A stretch of DNA of 64,000 nt, from positions 1-64,000 of the forward strand of contig VXAZ01005699.1 in the NCBI GenBank assembly GCA_013399875.1, given 5' to 3'. A model generated the notes under the pieces. That model was not told where the DNA came from and did no database searches. It worked only from the letters and a program-made list of their open reading frames with translations. How positions within the stretch are numbered: position 1 is the stretch's first letter; each line of letters begins with the position of its first letter. The position numbers and the translations under genes are program-made. This document shows, piece by piece, positions 38,500 through 51,400 of this stretch. The stretch is from Gymnorhina tibicen. Its lineage: Eukaryota > Chordata > Aves > Passeriformes > Artamidae.

Positions 38500-41400
38500 T
38501 GCCCCTTATGAGCAGCAGCGGATTTGACATTGAGCAGTGACCCACTAGCATTCCTGCCTTTCCCAGAGCATCCCCACCTCTCAAAAAACAAAAGTATTTT
38601 CCTTTTTGTAGAGTTTGGCAAAATGCTCATCTGTAAGAGTTTAGCAATTTTGCTGATATTTTTGACAGAATACGAAACCTTGATGTTCCCACCTATAGAA
38701 AATAATTTCCAGCTAATGGTGGTAGGTGTAAATAGGATGCAGAATTTTTTCCCAGGGTATTTCATGCCACAACTAAATGTTTTTGACCCATGAAGAATCT
38801 GTATTCAGCTAGAAAGAGCACTGCATGCTCCCCTGAGACAGCACAGACTGTGACCATCTCTATTCCTCGTTGGAACAAGCCTCCTTCTCCCCACTGAGCC
38901 AAGGACTCACCTCTCACCCAGGTTCTGTGTCTGCAAAGAAACTCAGGGGTACAGGGTTGCTCCCTCCCTGCCGGGCTGAGCAAGGGGATCACCACAGGCA
39001 CTGAGGGTGTAAGCAGAGCTTGGATCAGCCATGGCTGTGCCCCTCTGGGGCTGGGGTTTGACAGCAGCAAGGTCACCCTCTGTTTGCAGCTCTGCACCGA
39101 GCAGTCTCCTGTGCTATTGAGGCGAGATGAAATTCAGGGCTGCTCCGTTCTGCTTTCAGGTTGTTGAAATGAAGCCTGAAGGGTGAAAGCCAAATGAAGC
39201 AAAGCCAAACAAAACATTTTGCATTAATATTTTTGTAAGCTCTTAGGGGGCTGTGGGCAGCACATCCCATATCCCTAGATAGTGGGGCCCTGAGCAATTA
39301 CAGTGTAGGCACAGTCTGAAAACTGCGCTGGGTTAGCTCAGCTGAAATATAAAACAGAGGTGGTTATGGCTACTCTGAAAGCAAATGGAAGGCTCATTTT
39401 TGCATTGGTTTGGGCTGATACGTACTCCCTGCTGCTGTTACCTTGCCCTCATAAATATATACATACAGAAGCTGGTGTTTTGGGGAAACACCATGAGCCT
39501 TTTCCTGAAACTCCTCTGTGATTATGGTAGGGTAGGCAAAACTGACATCTGCTAGAATGATTCTGCTTGATCTCCCACGTCTCCTGAACTTGTGCTCAGG
39601 TAGGTCTGTAACTGCAGAAACAGTTCGCAGAGGAGCCTGTACAGCTCAGAGCAAAAGCCCTTTTGCCACCAAAGGGAGCAGACTGGGGACTACAGCCGCT
39701 GTGTGTGTGGGAGGAGATGAAATGTGAAATTCCCACAATGGCATGTGGAAAGGCAGGTAATGGCCTTGCCAAACAAACTGGGTATCGACTGCTGGAAGGA
39801 AATGGGCTTCCCATTTGCATGAAATATCTTCTTTTCTATGTGTGCCAGTTGGGGGCTGCTAAAGCCATGGATTATATTTAGCAAAATTGTTGGCTTCCTA
39901 CCTGGGTGTGTTTTCATTTTCTACCTCCCCTTTTTGACATTAAAATTAAAGCAAAGTAGGATATTTTGTTACTTAGTAGGAAAGCTGTAATTAACTAGTC
40001 CATCATGATTACTTTTATACCTGAGATCGTTAAAGATAAGGCAAAGTGGCAGCTGCTCCTGTGATATGCTGCCATGCTATTGAGAGTATAGATACATTTT
40101 AAACAGTTTCCCATGAGAATGCCTGAAAGTTCCTGCAGCCATAGGCTGCCTTCTAAGCCAGGAGCTTCTATGCGTGCTCCCTCGCTCTCTGTCTCTCTCT
40201 GTCTCTGTCTCTCTCTCTCTCCCTCTCCCTCTCTCCGTCTCTCTCTCTCTCTCTCCCTAATTATTTAACTCCACATCAGTAGTTTGGTATTTAGTTACAG
40301 GGGCTTTTTTGTTTTGTTTTGGATCATGACCTTTTTGCTCTGGATCACCACAAAAATTTATTTGGTGCAATATCACTTCTGCTAATTACAGACTTTAAAA
40401 ACAACCCCTTTGTTTGTGTTAGTACAAAGTTAAATGCCCTCTGGTTACAAGACAGTCCTGGCATTTCTGTTCAGTAAAGGCTGTTTGGATTTATTGTCAT
40501 GCAAAACTAAAAAACAAGATTAAATAGAATAAATTTTAAAAATCCACTCCAAAAAAGCTGTGCTACTCCTACAAGTGGGAGATTTCATAGGGTGTATGGT
40601 TAATTTTAGAAGATGGCAGTTTTGTACTCTTTATTATGATCCCTGGAGCTCTTGTGTATGTGTCTTTCAGCTGCTGTCTTAATATTAAAAAAAGCCCACC
40701 TCTGAAGAGCACCAGAGTTTCTCTCTTTGGCTCAGGGCTATGTTTTTAGGGCAGCAGGGACAGGATCAGCAAGGGCTCAGCAGTGAACAAAGATGGGCAC
40801 CACTGAAGTTCTCTGACACAGGTGGCTGCATTTGCTGATATTGGCCATCAAATGTTAACTAAGTCATAAAAATGTCTGTGGGTTGGCCATAATTAGTCTC
40901 CTAATGATCTGCTGTTTCAGTTGCTTTTCCAGTGGCTTCACGAAGGTTGTGTTTATGAACACGTGTCAGGGTTAGCAATCATTTTGTTCTGAGTGATGGT
41001 AATGGCTGTGGGCTGTGAAACTGTTCTTCAGTTTTTTAGGGGTTGTTTTGGTCAAACAGTTCCCTGTCATTTGGCATGAAGTGATGGTGTGCCGAATGGC
41101 TTAGGCTGCACGCAGACAACTACACTGTTCCTCTTGGAGCTAGACAGCAGTAGGATAGTAGTCAGATATATTTTTACAGCTCTTTCTTACATCCATTCCC
41201 CCAGATTTATAAATCATAGCATTTGCTTTTGAACACTTGCAGCTAAATAAAACCCAACACAACAACTTTCCTGTGCTGTGGAAAGCTGTTCTGAGATTTT
41301 TGCCACCTGGCTTACAATTCTCAGCAACCAAAAACCCCAAGTGAATGGTAGAGACAGCATTTCCTAGACATAAGGTGGTGTGGGAATGTCTACAGAGTCA

Positions 41401-44228
41401 AAGGCAAGGAGCTTATTTAGGGAGGCATTGCACATAAATAAATATTTGCTAAACAAGCCTTTCCCTGGGCATTACCCCTCCTGCCTTCCAGCAGGGAGTG
41501 TTGTGTGGTGATGTAGGGGACCACGGGTAATGTTGTGTGCCTGTTTGCATGGCACCCTGGGTCATTGGAGCTCTCCCATCCTCCCTGTGAAGCCATGGCC
41601 CTGTAGCTGATTTGCCACATGGGATTTGCTGTAGCAATGCAGAACAGCTGCCTGCAGCTCTGCCCCATCTCCCTGCTCCCACCTGAGCAAGCAGGTTTTG
41701 TGTTGCGAGGAGGGAAGGAGAGGTCATATAGTGACACCTCTCATGAGGTTTGCTGTGGAGCTGACTGTCCCTGGACAGAGTGGCTAAACCCCACTGTGGG
41801 GCAGCCTGAATTGGAGCACCTGGGACCAGTTTTGCAATTTGGGCAGGAGCCCAAGAGGTGGAATTGAAGCTCCCTAACTACGTGTTATGAGAGGAGCTGT
41901 GCAACTTTCACAAAGGGCAACTGAGGACAAAGATGTTGCCCTGTTGTAGATCACCGTTGTGCAAAATATATTGTTGTTTAAATTTTTAAAGTTTTCATAT
42001 ATATCAAGTGCTTTTCCAGACATAAGGTAGGCTGTGACAACTCATCCCTCCACTGCTGCTCCTGCTCACTTGCTTGGGGCAGCATTGCTCTTGAGCAATT
42101 TGAGCCATTCCAGAGGCTGCCCCAAAATCCAGCCTTCTGCACACAGCATGCTCCTGGGTACCTGTGCATGGCTTGGCCATGCTGCTCCCCTGTTGGGAAC
42201 TGTGCTGTCCCATAGGCAGTGAGTGTCCAAAGCTCTCCTTCCCTCCCTCCCTCCCTCCCACCTTGCCCTACAGAGGGTGACTTCTGCAAATTAAAATAGC
42301 TGGAGATCAAATTGAAGCCCAGTGAAAGCACTGGGGGTCTTTCTGCTGACTGCCTGACTCCTGCCTGCTTTGGGCTGCTCCAGGGAACTCTTGGTTTCCA
42401 CCCTCATTGCACCTTTCTTGGCTTGGCCTGTGCAGGGCTGCTGTAACCAGACTATAATGAAGCATGAGTTTGATTTAGGCAGGGACTATGTCCCTCTGCA
42501 CTGGAGCAAGGAGAGGAAGACTTGCTGTGACTGCCTATGCCGCCCAGTTGAAATGTGCTCCAGGTGGAGCACAAAGTACCACCTATCCTGCAGAGGAGGG
42601 AGAATTAAAAAAAAAAGCAAACTCCTTGGCTCATTGAATTCAGTAGCTTTTGTTCTCGTGATTGTCTAGATTTGGAGCATGTGTAGATTCCTGAGGGAAA
42701 GTGAATTAAACTCTGAAAAAAAAATCCATTCTTTAGAATGGCTCATAAAAATATCTTCTAACAGGAGTGCAATTTCTGCCTTTGTGTCCTCTGGAGCTAA
42801 ATGATCAGCCATATTATGTGCTGTGCTTCGTTACCCAAGAACATTGCAGCAATGAGCTGGAATAATGAGTGCAAAACTTCATTCAGAGGGTAGCTGAGAT
42901 CCTCAGAGCTTCAAAAGAGCAGGTTTATTAATGAGAAATACTGAAACATCCTTATTTAAGAAATGTGTATTTTCTAGGATGGTTCTGAAAATTACAGCTA
43001 AATCAGCTGAGATGTCAGACATAAAAAGAGATTGTGTGATTCCCACTAATACCCTCTGAACTGTGTCTGTCTTGGCTGCCCTTCCTGGCAGTCAGCATTT
43101 CGCAGTTCTCATTTCCAGACAGCCAGATTTGGCTTTATGTAGGAGATGTCTCCACTAGCAGTGGAAACAGAAATAACTGACATTCTAGCAGCAAAATGTA
43201 AAGAATGTAATAAACTTTGCAAGCTTTAAAATCCTTTCTGGACGGGTGAAATGGTAGTATCCATCAAGCTATTCTCATCTCTCTTAGCTTCTGAACGTTG
43301 GTTTTCAAGCACCATGTAATCCACAAGAACAACAATATCCATTTCCACTGCACAAGGCTGCCAGGCTGCTTTGTTCACATGAGCTATCGTGTACAGAAAG
43401 ATTCAGTTTGCCCTTATCTCCTGCATCTACTCTGAGCCAAAATATTGGCATCAGTTTTCAAAAAATACATTTTATCTTTGGAGAAATGAATTTATATGTA
43501 TCTTTAAAGGAATTTTTGTAAGTTGTCATTCATTAAAGACTTTGAAGCATATCATGAGCTAACTGTCTTTGTTCCCTTTCTTCAGACAAACTGACATTGA
43601 GAAACTTCAGGCTTCATCCTGACAGATCTTGTGACATTAGTGCTCTCTCACTGAGCATTGTGGACATAATTTTGTCCCTTCTGGGATTAGTTCTACTTTA
43701 CCAAGTCACTCAAAGATTATCACTTGTACATTGTGTCCAGTATGACTTCTAATTCCCTGGTCTATAATTCTCACAAAGTACTTTATTAACTTCTGAGGTA
43801 TTCTGTCTAATGTTGTTCTAAGTTCTCAAACCAATTTAACAAGCCTTGCTGCCTTTACAGTATTAATGTTCTCTCAGTGTTGCATTCTGATGATAAACCC
43901 TATTTTAAATAAATAAGCCCACAACACTGAGTATGCATTTTGATTGGACTAATACTGATCTGCCATGCATTAATATGAATGAGCTGGATTAGCGTGGCAA
44001 AATTTGCAATTTCTCTAAGTGCTAGAAATCTGAGTCAGACTAACTGTTAAAATTTTGCCTTGGCTTGTTCATTCTTAAAGGGATTTTTTCTAAGCTATAG
44101 CCAAGCATATAAATGCAGTCAAAGGCCAAGAGCATGAAATACACTTTAGTGTGGAGAGAGATAAGTTAGAATTGAACTACAGTGTCCTGGGTTACAGTGT
44201 ATTCTATTACCATGAGCTGTTGAGACCA
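38500..44228. other. Unique DNA containing one microsatellite
   Basis: Apart from the CT tract at 40177-40258 and a short CCCT run at 42241-42259, I see nothing repeated and no defensible exon. The 43-44 kb part is AT-rich. Confidence 0.5.
40177..40258. repeat. Pyrimidine microsatellite, (CT)n with CCT and GT interruptions
   Basis: About 80 bp with almost no purines on the plus strand apart from a few G's. Such tracts are often polymorphic and can adopt triplex structures. Confidence 0.9.
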
Positions 44229-44230
44229 GG

Positions 44231-44756
44231 TGTAGCAATGTCCCTTGCCTCCTCCCTCTGAACTATCTCCTGTTAATGGGCTCAACAATGCCTTGCCGTA
44301 TGACTCAGAGATAACTCGAACCTGGGCTATCTCCTGTTAATGGGCCCATCAGTGCCTTGCCCTATGACTGACCATCCCATTGTGAGATGCTCCGCCCAGG
44401 GGGGAAGGAACCAAGCATTCCCACCGGGAACAGCAGAGGCAGACTTACCTACTGGGATCCCAGAGGACAAGATCTACACCACTGGATTTTCCGAGGAAGA
44501 CCAGACCCTCCTACAACACTGCTGGACCTTCAGAGGAAGACCAGACCCTTCAACAGAACCATCACTCCAGGAGGACTGCAGTCACCATCTAATTGGACTG
44601 TTACCAACCCCCAATTATCAGGGGGTCAGGTTTGTGCTCTGACCTTGTCAGTGGGTTGTTCTTTTTTTTTTGCGCTACTGCATTTATTTTATTTTTCCTA
44701 TTAAATTGTATTTCTCTCTTGGACTCTCACTAGTTTGCTTTCAAACTAGCACATAC
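44231..44756 (+). repeat. ERVL-like LTR with an internal duplication
   Basis: The 3' part (TTTCCTATTAAATTG and a ...CAAACTAGCACA end) is typical of bird ERVL LTRs, with ATTAAA at 44700-44705. A segment beginning CTATCTCCTGTTAATGGGC occurs at 44263 and again at 44327, a 64-bp-period duplication. I could not find matching target duplications, so the ends are approximate. The right edge may be cut by the next element. Confidence 0.6.
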
Positions 44757-45070
44757 AGGCAGTGGGACATGCCTGCGTAATGCCATGGCAGCACAAGAAG
44801 CTTGTCTCTGCCTGACCTTGGGGGGAGGAGATGCGATGTGGCAGACACCCCATGGAGAAGGGCCTGCTGGAAGCTGCCAGATGCCTGAAGAGCACGTGAT
44901 CACCCCCATATAAGGACATTAAGAAAGTGTGTTGCTGATGTGGCAATGTGTGATAAGTCACTTAGTGAAAAATACCATATAAGGAAATACTGTGTCTTGA
45001 AGAAGTGTATAAAACCAACTCGTGTCTTTCAATAAACATCTCAGTATTCCTGCCAGTCTGAGTCTGTGCC
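44757..45070 (+). repeat. Second LTR-like block directly downstream
   Basis: TATAAAA at 45008-45014 is followed 16 bp later by AATAAA (45031-45036), the compact promoter plus poly(A) layout seen in the alpharetrovirus-like LTRs of this window. A short U5-like tail runs to about 45070. The left boundary and the target duplication could not be fixed. It could be a separate LTR abutting the previous one, or a nested insertion. Confidence 0.5.
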
Positions 45071-45223
45071 TTGGTTGTTCACTTTAGAAGTTGAAATTTT
45101 CATTATATAAGTCAGAGATGTGATAATTTGCAGGCATTTTTCATTCTTATTTGCCTGCAAGGTTGGGTTTGGGGTTTTTGGTGGAGGAGTTGTATAAGTT
45201 TTGTAAATTTTGTTGCTATGGTG

Positions 45224-45247
45224 TTTTTTTTTTTTTTTTTTTTTTTT
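45224..45247. repeat. Poly(T) run of 24
   Basis: Uninterrupted T on the plus strand. I found no retrocopied gene on the minus strand next to it. Confidence 0.9.
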
Positions 45248-45299
45248 AATTGAAACATGTCAGGAGCTGGCAGGGTTTGGAGTATGGGATGCGTGTGGA

Positions 45300-45456
45300 T
45301 GGTTCAGCCTGGAGATAAGGAGATGGAGCAGAAACTAATTTCCACCTTTACCTACCTGAAGTGTTGGGCATAAGGAAAGAGGAGCAAGGTTCATCTGGAA
45401 GATACAAACTGAAGGGCCACGAGGCACCTTCTCACGTCATTCATTTCGTGGTTCTA
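45300..45456 (+). repeat. Degraded CR1 LINE 3' end
   Basis: It begins like the CR1 AGCCTGGAGA segment, contains a diverged GAGGCACCTTCTC-type part, and ends with GGTTCTATGAA, a remnant of the ATTCTATGAT-type CR1 tail. Much of the middle is deleted or diverged. Confidence 0.55.
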
Positions 45457-45459
45457 TGA

Positions 45460-48400
45460 ATTAAGCTGGTATTTGTGTGCAGTGGAATGGCTCTAGATGT
45501 CCTTCTAGCGTGACCTACAAAACATCAGGAATGACAAATTGTCCATGTCCCAAAGACAATGGGAAGGAGGATGTGCTGGGTGTGCTGTTCACAGCCAGAC
45601 TGTGCTGGGGACAGGGTACCTGTGGTCTGTGAATTTCTCCACCCCAGCCTGAAGAAGAGCTCCTGCAACGACCTGGGCTTTCATGGGTGTCCTGCTTTCA
45701 TGGCCTGTGCTTCCACTCAGATTCTAAACCCCTTCCCAAAAGGAAACATCAGGCAAACTTCTAGAAACTGAAGTGACAAACAGTGTTTTTTGCTTCTTCT
45801 CTTTAAAACATCCTTCTTTAAAACTCTGAGCAGCTGCAGTTTCCTTGCCCAAGCAACTTAATTGTCAACTCTCTGGTGAGCCAAGCTGTCCTCTTTAGGT
45901 CATTGCAATGAGGAAGCAGCTTTGTCAGAGTATCATCTCGCACAGGTGAACACCATGGCGTTGACAGCTCAGAAATGGAACGGGCTTTGCTAGTGCAGCT
46001 GTGTGTGCCTCACTGCACTTCCCACTGCCCTGACACTGATTTACCAGGGGTTTCAAGTCTCGCACTTGGGAGTTAATGCAGATGGATCTGGAAACTGGAA
46101 GATACCACAAACTGTATTTGCTCCCAGAACTCTCCTTTGGCTGATTGCTTCCTCCTCCCTTTGAGCACACATTAACTTTTGTTACCAAATATATATCAAA
46201 GCACTGTATGTTGTTACCACCCACAAATATTCTCTATCATTATTAAGCAAATGAGATGCAATTGCTGGATGAAGTTAGTAAGAGTTGCCTACCTGGAGAG
46301 AAAGTAGGGGAGAAAGAATAGAAGTCTCTTATTTTGGGTCTTAGTTACTGTGCTAGGGACACTGGATAATTAGGACATGGATTTCCTTGACTTTCCTTGA
46401 TGATACCATCTTAGACTGTGCTGTCAGAAAGCGCACATCTCCCTTGGGGTCTGGAGCATAAGCAGGAACACAGAGGCAGGCGCTAGCTCTGCCAAAAGGG
46501 CTGGCTCTGCAGCAGGCTGGCTCTCTGCTCCCTGCCAGGTGACTTTTACCTTTTACTTGATATTTTTAAGCTGTGATATTGCTTGTCTGCAAGGCTGGGG
46601 CTGATCCTGGAACTGAGGATGTGCTGGGGAGCCAGAGCTGTGCCATCTTTCCATGAGGGAGCAGAATGCAGGGCATTTAAAAATTACTTTCAGGGATACT
46701 GATTGTGTACTTTCTGTGGATGCCAGTGCCTGCTGCCTCAGCAAGGGGCTGCAGATGCCTTAAATCGATATATTATGATTTCACCACAACTATGTCATTT
46801 TGACTTTCCTCGTGTTTCTGCAGAACCAATTCTATGCATATATATATGAATAAATTCAACTCCCTAGGCTGTTGCTGGGAGCTTAAGCTACTTGGAAATC
46901 CTATTTTCAGAAAGAAACAACACAAGAACAAGAAAATTCAGATGCTGAGATCTGTTCTGGTGCTTCCAAGGACCAGGAGTCTTGGTTCCTACAGAAACAG
47001 TTTTGGGAGGCTCTAGGGTGGCACTCCTTACGCAGACCTACTAAACAAGTTTCTCCCTCACTGATTTTCTCCAGTGCAGGAAGTGCTGCAGGCTTCTTTC
47101 CTGCTCTTGGAAGAATCAGCTGCTGAGAATGACTGCTGTCTCCAACTCCTGTTGCTTGCTCAGACAGGAGAAGGCTGAAAGAGGCCTGTGAGGAGGAAGA
47201 GAGTGCATGTGGGACAGCTTGTCTTTCTTCCTTTTTGACAGTGTGTGTTCATGCATTTGGGTTTTGCTGTAGCTCTGCTGGGTTCCAGGACTGCAGGGGA
47301 ATGCAGTCTCTTAGCAAAGCCACTCTGGATGCTGTGTAACTCTGCATAGAGAAGTGAAATACTTACAGGTGCCATTAAAATGCTGAAGGCACCAAGTATT
47401 TGTGATGTTGACCTCCCATGATTTTGTGAAAAATACTTTGTGCAATTCCAGCATGCAGTGAAATACCAGGCTCCTCATGACAGAGCAGCCCTGCTGCACC
47501 CAGGATGGCAGCCAGGCTATTGCCTGCTGAAAGGAACCTCTGTGTTTGAAGGTTCCCTGGCAACCAAGGTGTCATATCTGGTCCCCTTTTCTTTTAAATG
47601 TTAATTTAGCTTCGTAGTTAAAGGGAAAATGCTGGGAAATGCAAAATGTGAGGCATTAATGTGTTAGTCAGTGGGATTTATTTGTTTGCTATAGTGGTGG
47701 GGGGCTCAGTCTGAAGGCACAGTGAGGTTTCTCCAGTTTCTTTCATGATGGGTCAGAGTTAAGCCCTGGGTTTCTCTGGCATTTGGGGACTGGAGACATC
47801 CAGAATTCGTTGAGTTAGCAGGTGTTTTTGTGCTTACAGTGCATGCAGTGAGAAGTCAGGCATCTGTAAAAATTCTGGAGGGACGGAGGTACAGCACAGA
47901 TCCTGCATTGCCTCTGGGCTGACCTTTGCAATCAGTGACTTTGGCAGAAATCCCATGGGACAAAATTCTCACTTTTTGAGTGGAGAATAACCCCACTGCA
48001 GAGGAGGTAATGCTGACCCTGTGCCTCCATCCCTCCTTCATCCTCTGCTGACTCAGTCATGCCAGACTGTCTGCAGATTTCCAGGCAAAGGGCACGAAAA
48101 GCAAATTTGCAGCTGCTCTGGGGACAAGCCAAGCTTGCAGCAATTCAGATTTTCCAGTTGGGCTGGCAGGGCAGTTCCCAAACCCTTGGGTCTGTTAGAA
48201 GAGTCTATCCTTGTCCTCAGGAGGTTCCATAATCATGAAGAAGACTTTGCTGGTGGAAGCGCAGCTTTTCAATGGACTGATATCTCTGAGTATGCAGCTT
48301 GTTCCTCCTCTCCCCTTGTCAGGACAACCATAACCTTGACTGCTTGTTATGAGGAGTGTGTGTGTGACCACACAACCAGAAGAAGGCAATTTGGGATGCT

Positions 48401-51400
48401 GTTATTCAAACAGCACTGTGTGAACTCAGGAAATTGGGCCATGGGGTGAGAAAGCAAAGCTCGTGCTGAGTGCAAAGCAATGGGTAATACGGATTAAGGA
48501 AAGAGGGAAAATGGGTAATGAGTCTGTTATTTCCTGGCGCTGAATTCCTGCTGAAGAAGCAGAGCTGAGAGCATGCAAAGTGGTCATAACCACGTGCAAA
48601 AACTTTCCAGTTCTTTGCTTTTCTGGAAACTACCTAATTTACTAATGACATGAGGGTAGGGGAGAATACTCTGCCTTTCCCAAAGCTGAGATGGGTTATG
48701 TGATACTTGATGGTAGTTTTTAATTGCTCTAAATGTTAGTGGTATTTGGAGGTAAGATGGTAACATTTTCAATAGAGGGTTTTTAGACAGCAAACTGTAA
48801 AAAATAGCAAATTATTAACTTGGGACTAACATGAATTGACTCAAAGATAACTGTGCTAAAATTTGCCAAGCCCTGGAATTTATGAGCACTGGTAAGACAT
48901 ACGCAAGCTGGAAGCACCCTTGAGAATTGTGATTATGTTGCCACCCTCCCCTTCTTGAAAGGGCTGTGTGTGCCTGGGTATTGACAGCAGTTCAGTAGAG
49001 GAAGAAATTGCCATTTTGAAGCTGCACAGACATCTGAGGAAGAAGTGAAACAGGGTGCTGAAGGTACCCAGGGCAGGGAAGGCAAGAGAAATGTGAAGTG
49101 TGCTACATGTGCTGGTGTCTGTAGGTGCTTTGCTGTACATTTTCCTCCTAATCAAGGCTTTTGGTGGTTTGCTTCAGGCTGGGATTGAGGGTTTGTGTTG
49201 TATGAAGAGGAGAGTGAATTACTCTGGATTATAGCATATAATGCGAGTGGAGAATATGCAAGGTCACACAGGGGCACTGCGGCAGAAACCAGGATAAAAC
49301 TCTGATCTCCTCAATCCCAGTACAACTCCCAGCAGCAAGGAATGTGGGGGGGAAAGGGCACAGAGATTTTCATGTCAATTGAAATTATCCAGATGCTTAT
49401 GCACTGGGCTTCATAGCGTGAAGGGTTTCTATACCCCCAGTATAACCAGTGTGAAGCTCAAAGGAGCAGCAGCCTGGGCCATCTCCCTTTTTTACTGTGC
49501 TTACCAGCAGTGAAAACCTCACAGCAAGAAAAAGGGATTTGTATAGTGAAACCTTGAACAGCTTCAGTCCTTCACCAGCAGTTATGCACTTGGTTGTAAT
49601 GCCAATTTATACTTAAGTTTAATTAAAATGTGCTTTTCAGATTTCCACTAATAGCTCTCAGATACCTGATTTAGATCATGAAACACTGGAAAGGGCACTC
49701 ATTTTGAGCACTTCTATATTTGTTGGTCATGCTGACAAATTCTCCCAAGTTGTTACTGAATGGATTCATAAAAGTAGCCACCTACACAAACGTGGGATCT
49801 AAATCTCATCTGCTGGAGAGACTGGAAAAAATATTCCTGATCGGAATGGGAGCAGCATTGGGCAGGTAGAGGGACTGCTGCTCTGGAAAGCATATTGCTC
49901 AGGGCTTTTTGGATTGGGCATACGAAACCAATCAATGTACGTGATGCTGGCAAGAATTTTAGTCTGGATATGGTCACCCAAAAGTGATTTTGCTATGTCG
50001 CATTCTGGGGGTTTTCAGAGGTGCATTTTAGAGGTATGAATTTATTGGTTGCTATCTGTAAAAACTGCATCTCTGGTGGGAAGGTTTGCTGGCAAAGCAA
50101 TCCCAGCAAACTGCCTCTGATGGTGGCTGGTAGAGGCAGTAAGTAGATGAGGTAAAGCACAGGAAGCAGTTAAGGATGGACTAATTTTGCTCCACTACTT
50201 ATAAATTAATGCCAACATCCTGTGAGGATCTCATATGATTTCAGTTCATGAGCTCACACAGCATTAATCACAGAGCCTTTCACCATGTCACCAGTACATA
50301 TCACAGGAAGAATAACAGCCCTGTTAATCAGCCATCATTCCATAGGAACCCAGAGCCTGACTATTCAAGACAGTGGATATATTCTTTTTCTGTCTTCAAA
50401 ACTGCAATTAGACTATTGGAAGACCTGTAGGAGACAGTTCTCCTGTAGAGGAGCAGATATTTATGCTCTGAGAAGCTGTCCCCAAATTGTCTTAAGTAAC
50501 TAAAAAAAATAACCTACCCAGTTAGTCTCTCATCATTGCATTTCAGGAGGATTTCACTAATCTCTGATGACAGGCTCTGTCATACGTAACTCGGTTATCA
50601 AGACAGGAATAATGTCCTATTTCAAATAATGTCCATTACACTTCTGAATGTAAAGTCTAAAGCTGCTGAGAGATAACGAACACGTGGTGATTATGTAGTG
50701 AATCTCTTTGCTACTGGTAAGATTTTCTTGTTGGGTTTGCAGAGAGGAAATGTTTGTTTAGCTCCTTTGATCTGCAGATGCTGATTTGTCTTCAAGTGGC
50801 AATAGCCACTTCTAGTTGCTTTAGAATTTCAAGAAGCATTTGATCCAGAAAGGTACTGGAGATAAATTCTCTGTGTTTCTAAGGGTATAGATAATGCATC
50901 ACATACGGTAGGAGACACCACTGTTGTTCCCTGAAGGATTAGACAAGGCTATTGTAACATCATCAGGGAATTTGAAAACAGGCATTGAAACGTATTTGTT
51001 CTGTCACTTTTCAGGAATATTTGATGAAGCTTGTTTGATATGATTGTTTCACTGCTGTATGAGCTCATTTATCTGATTGCAGTATTGACCACTTTCTCAT
51101 TGTATTGAATTTTAATAGTCTCAAGATTAATTAGATGTGCATAAAGAGCAGCTGTGAGAGATATGAACCTTTTGTTCTGGATTTTTTTTTCTACTGTTTT
51201 GAGAAGAAAGAGATGAGAGATAACTGAGTACAATCAAAGTGCAATCATGCTTTGATTAACAACATGATTAGTTAAAAATCTGAAAATTTTACAGGGAATA
51301 TCTGCACTGATATTAGGGCTCTGAACTGACTAGAGAGAAAGACTGTCTGGATTTTGCTTTATTATTTATAAATATTATTGAAGGTTTCAATAACAAAACT

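Noticed and set aside
45224..45247. Poly(T) as the poly(A) tail of a minus-strand processed pseudogene
   Set aside because: Sequence to its left on the plus strand is LTR-like and no cDNA-like frame or target duplication is evident.
48021..48449. 142-codon plus-strand open frame
   Set aside because: No recognisable domain, splice signals or start context.
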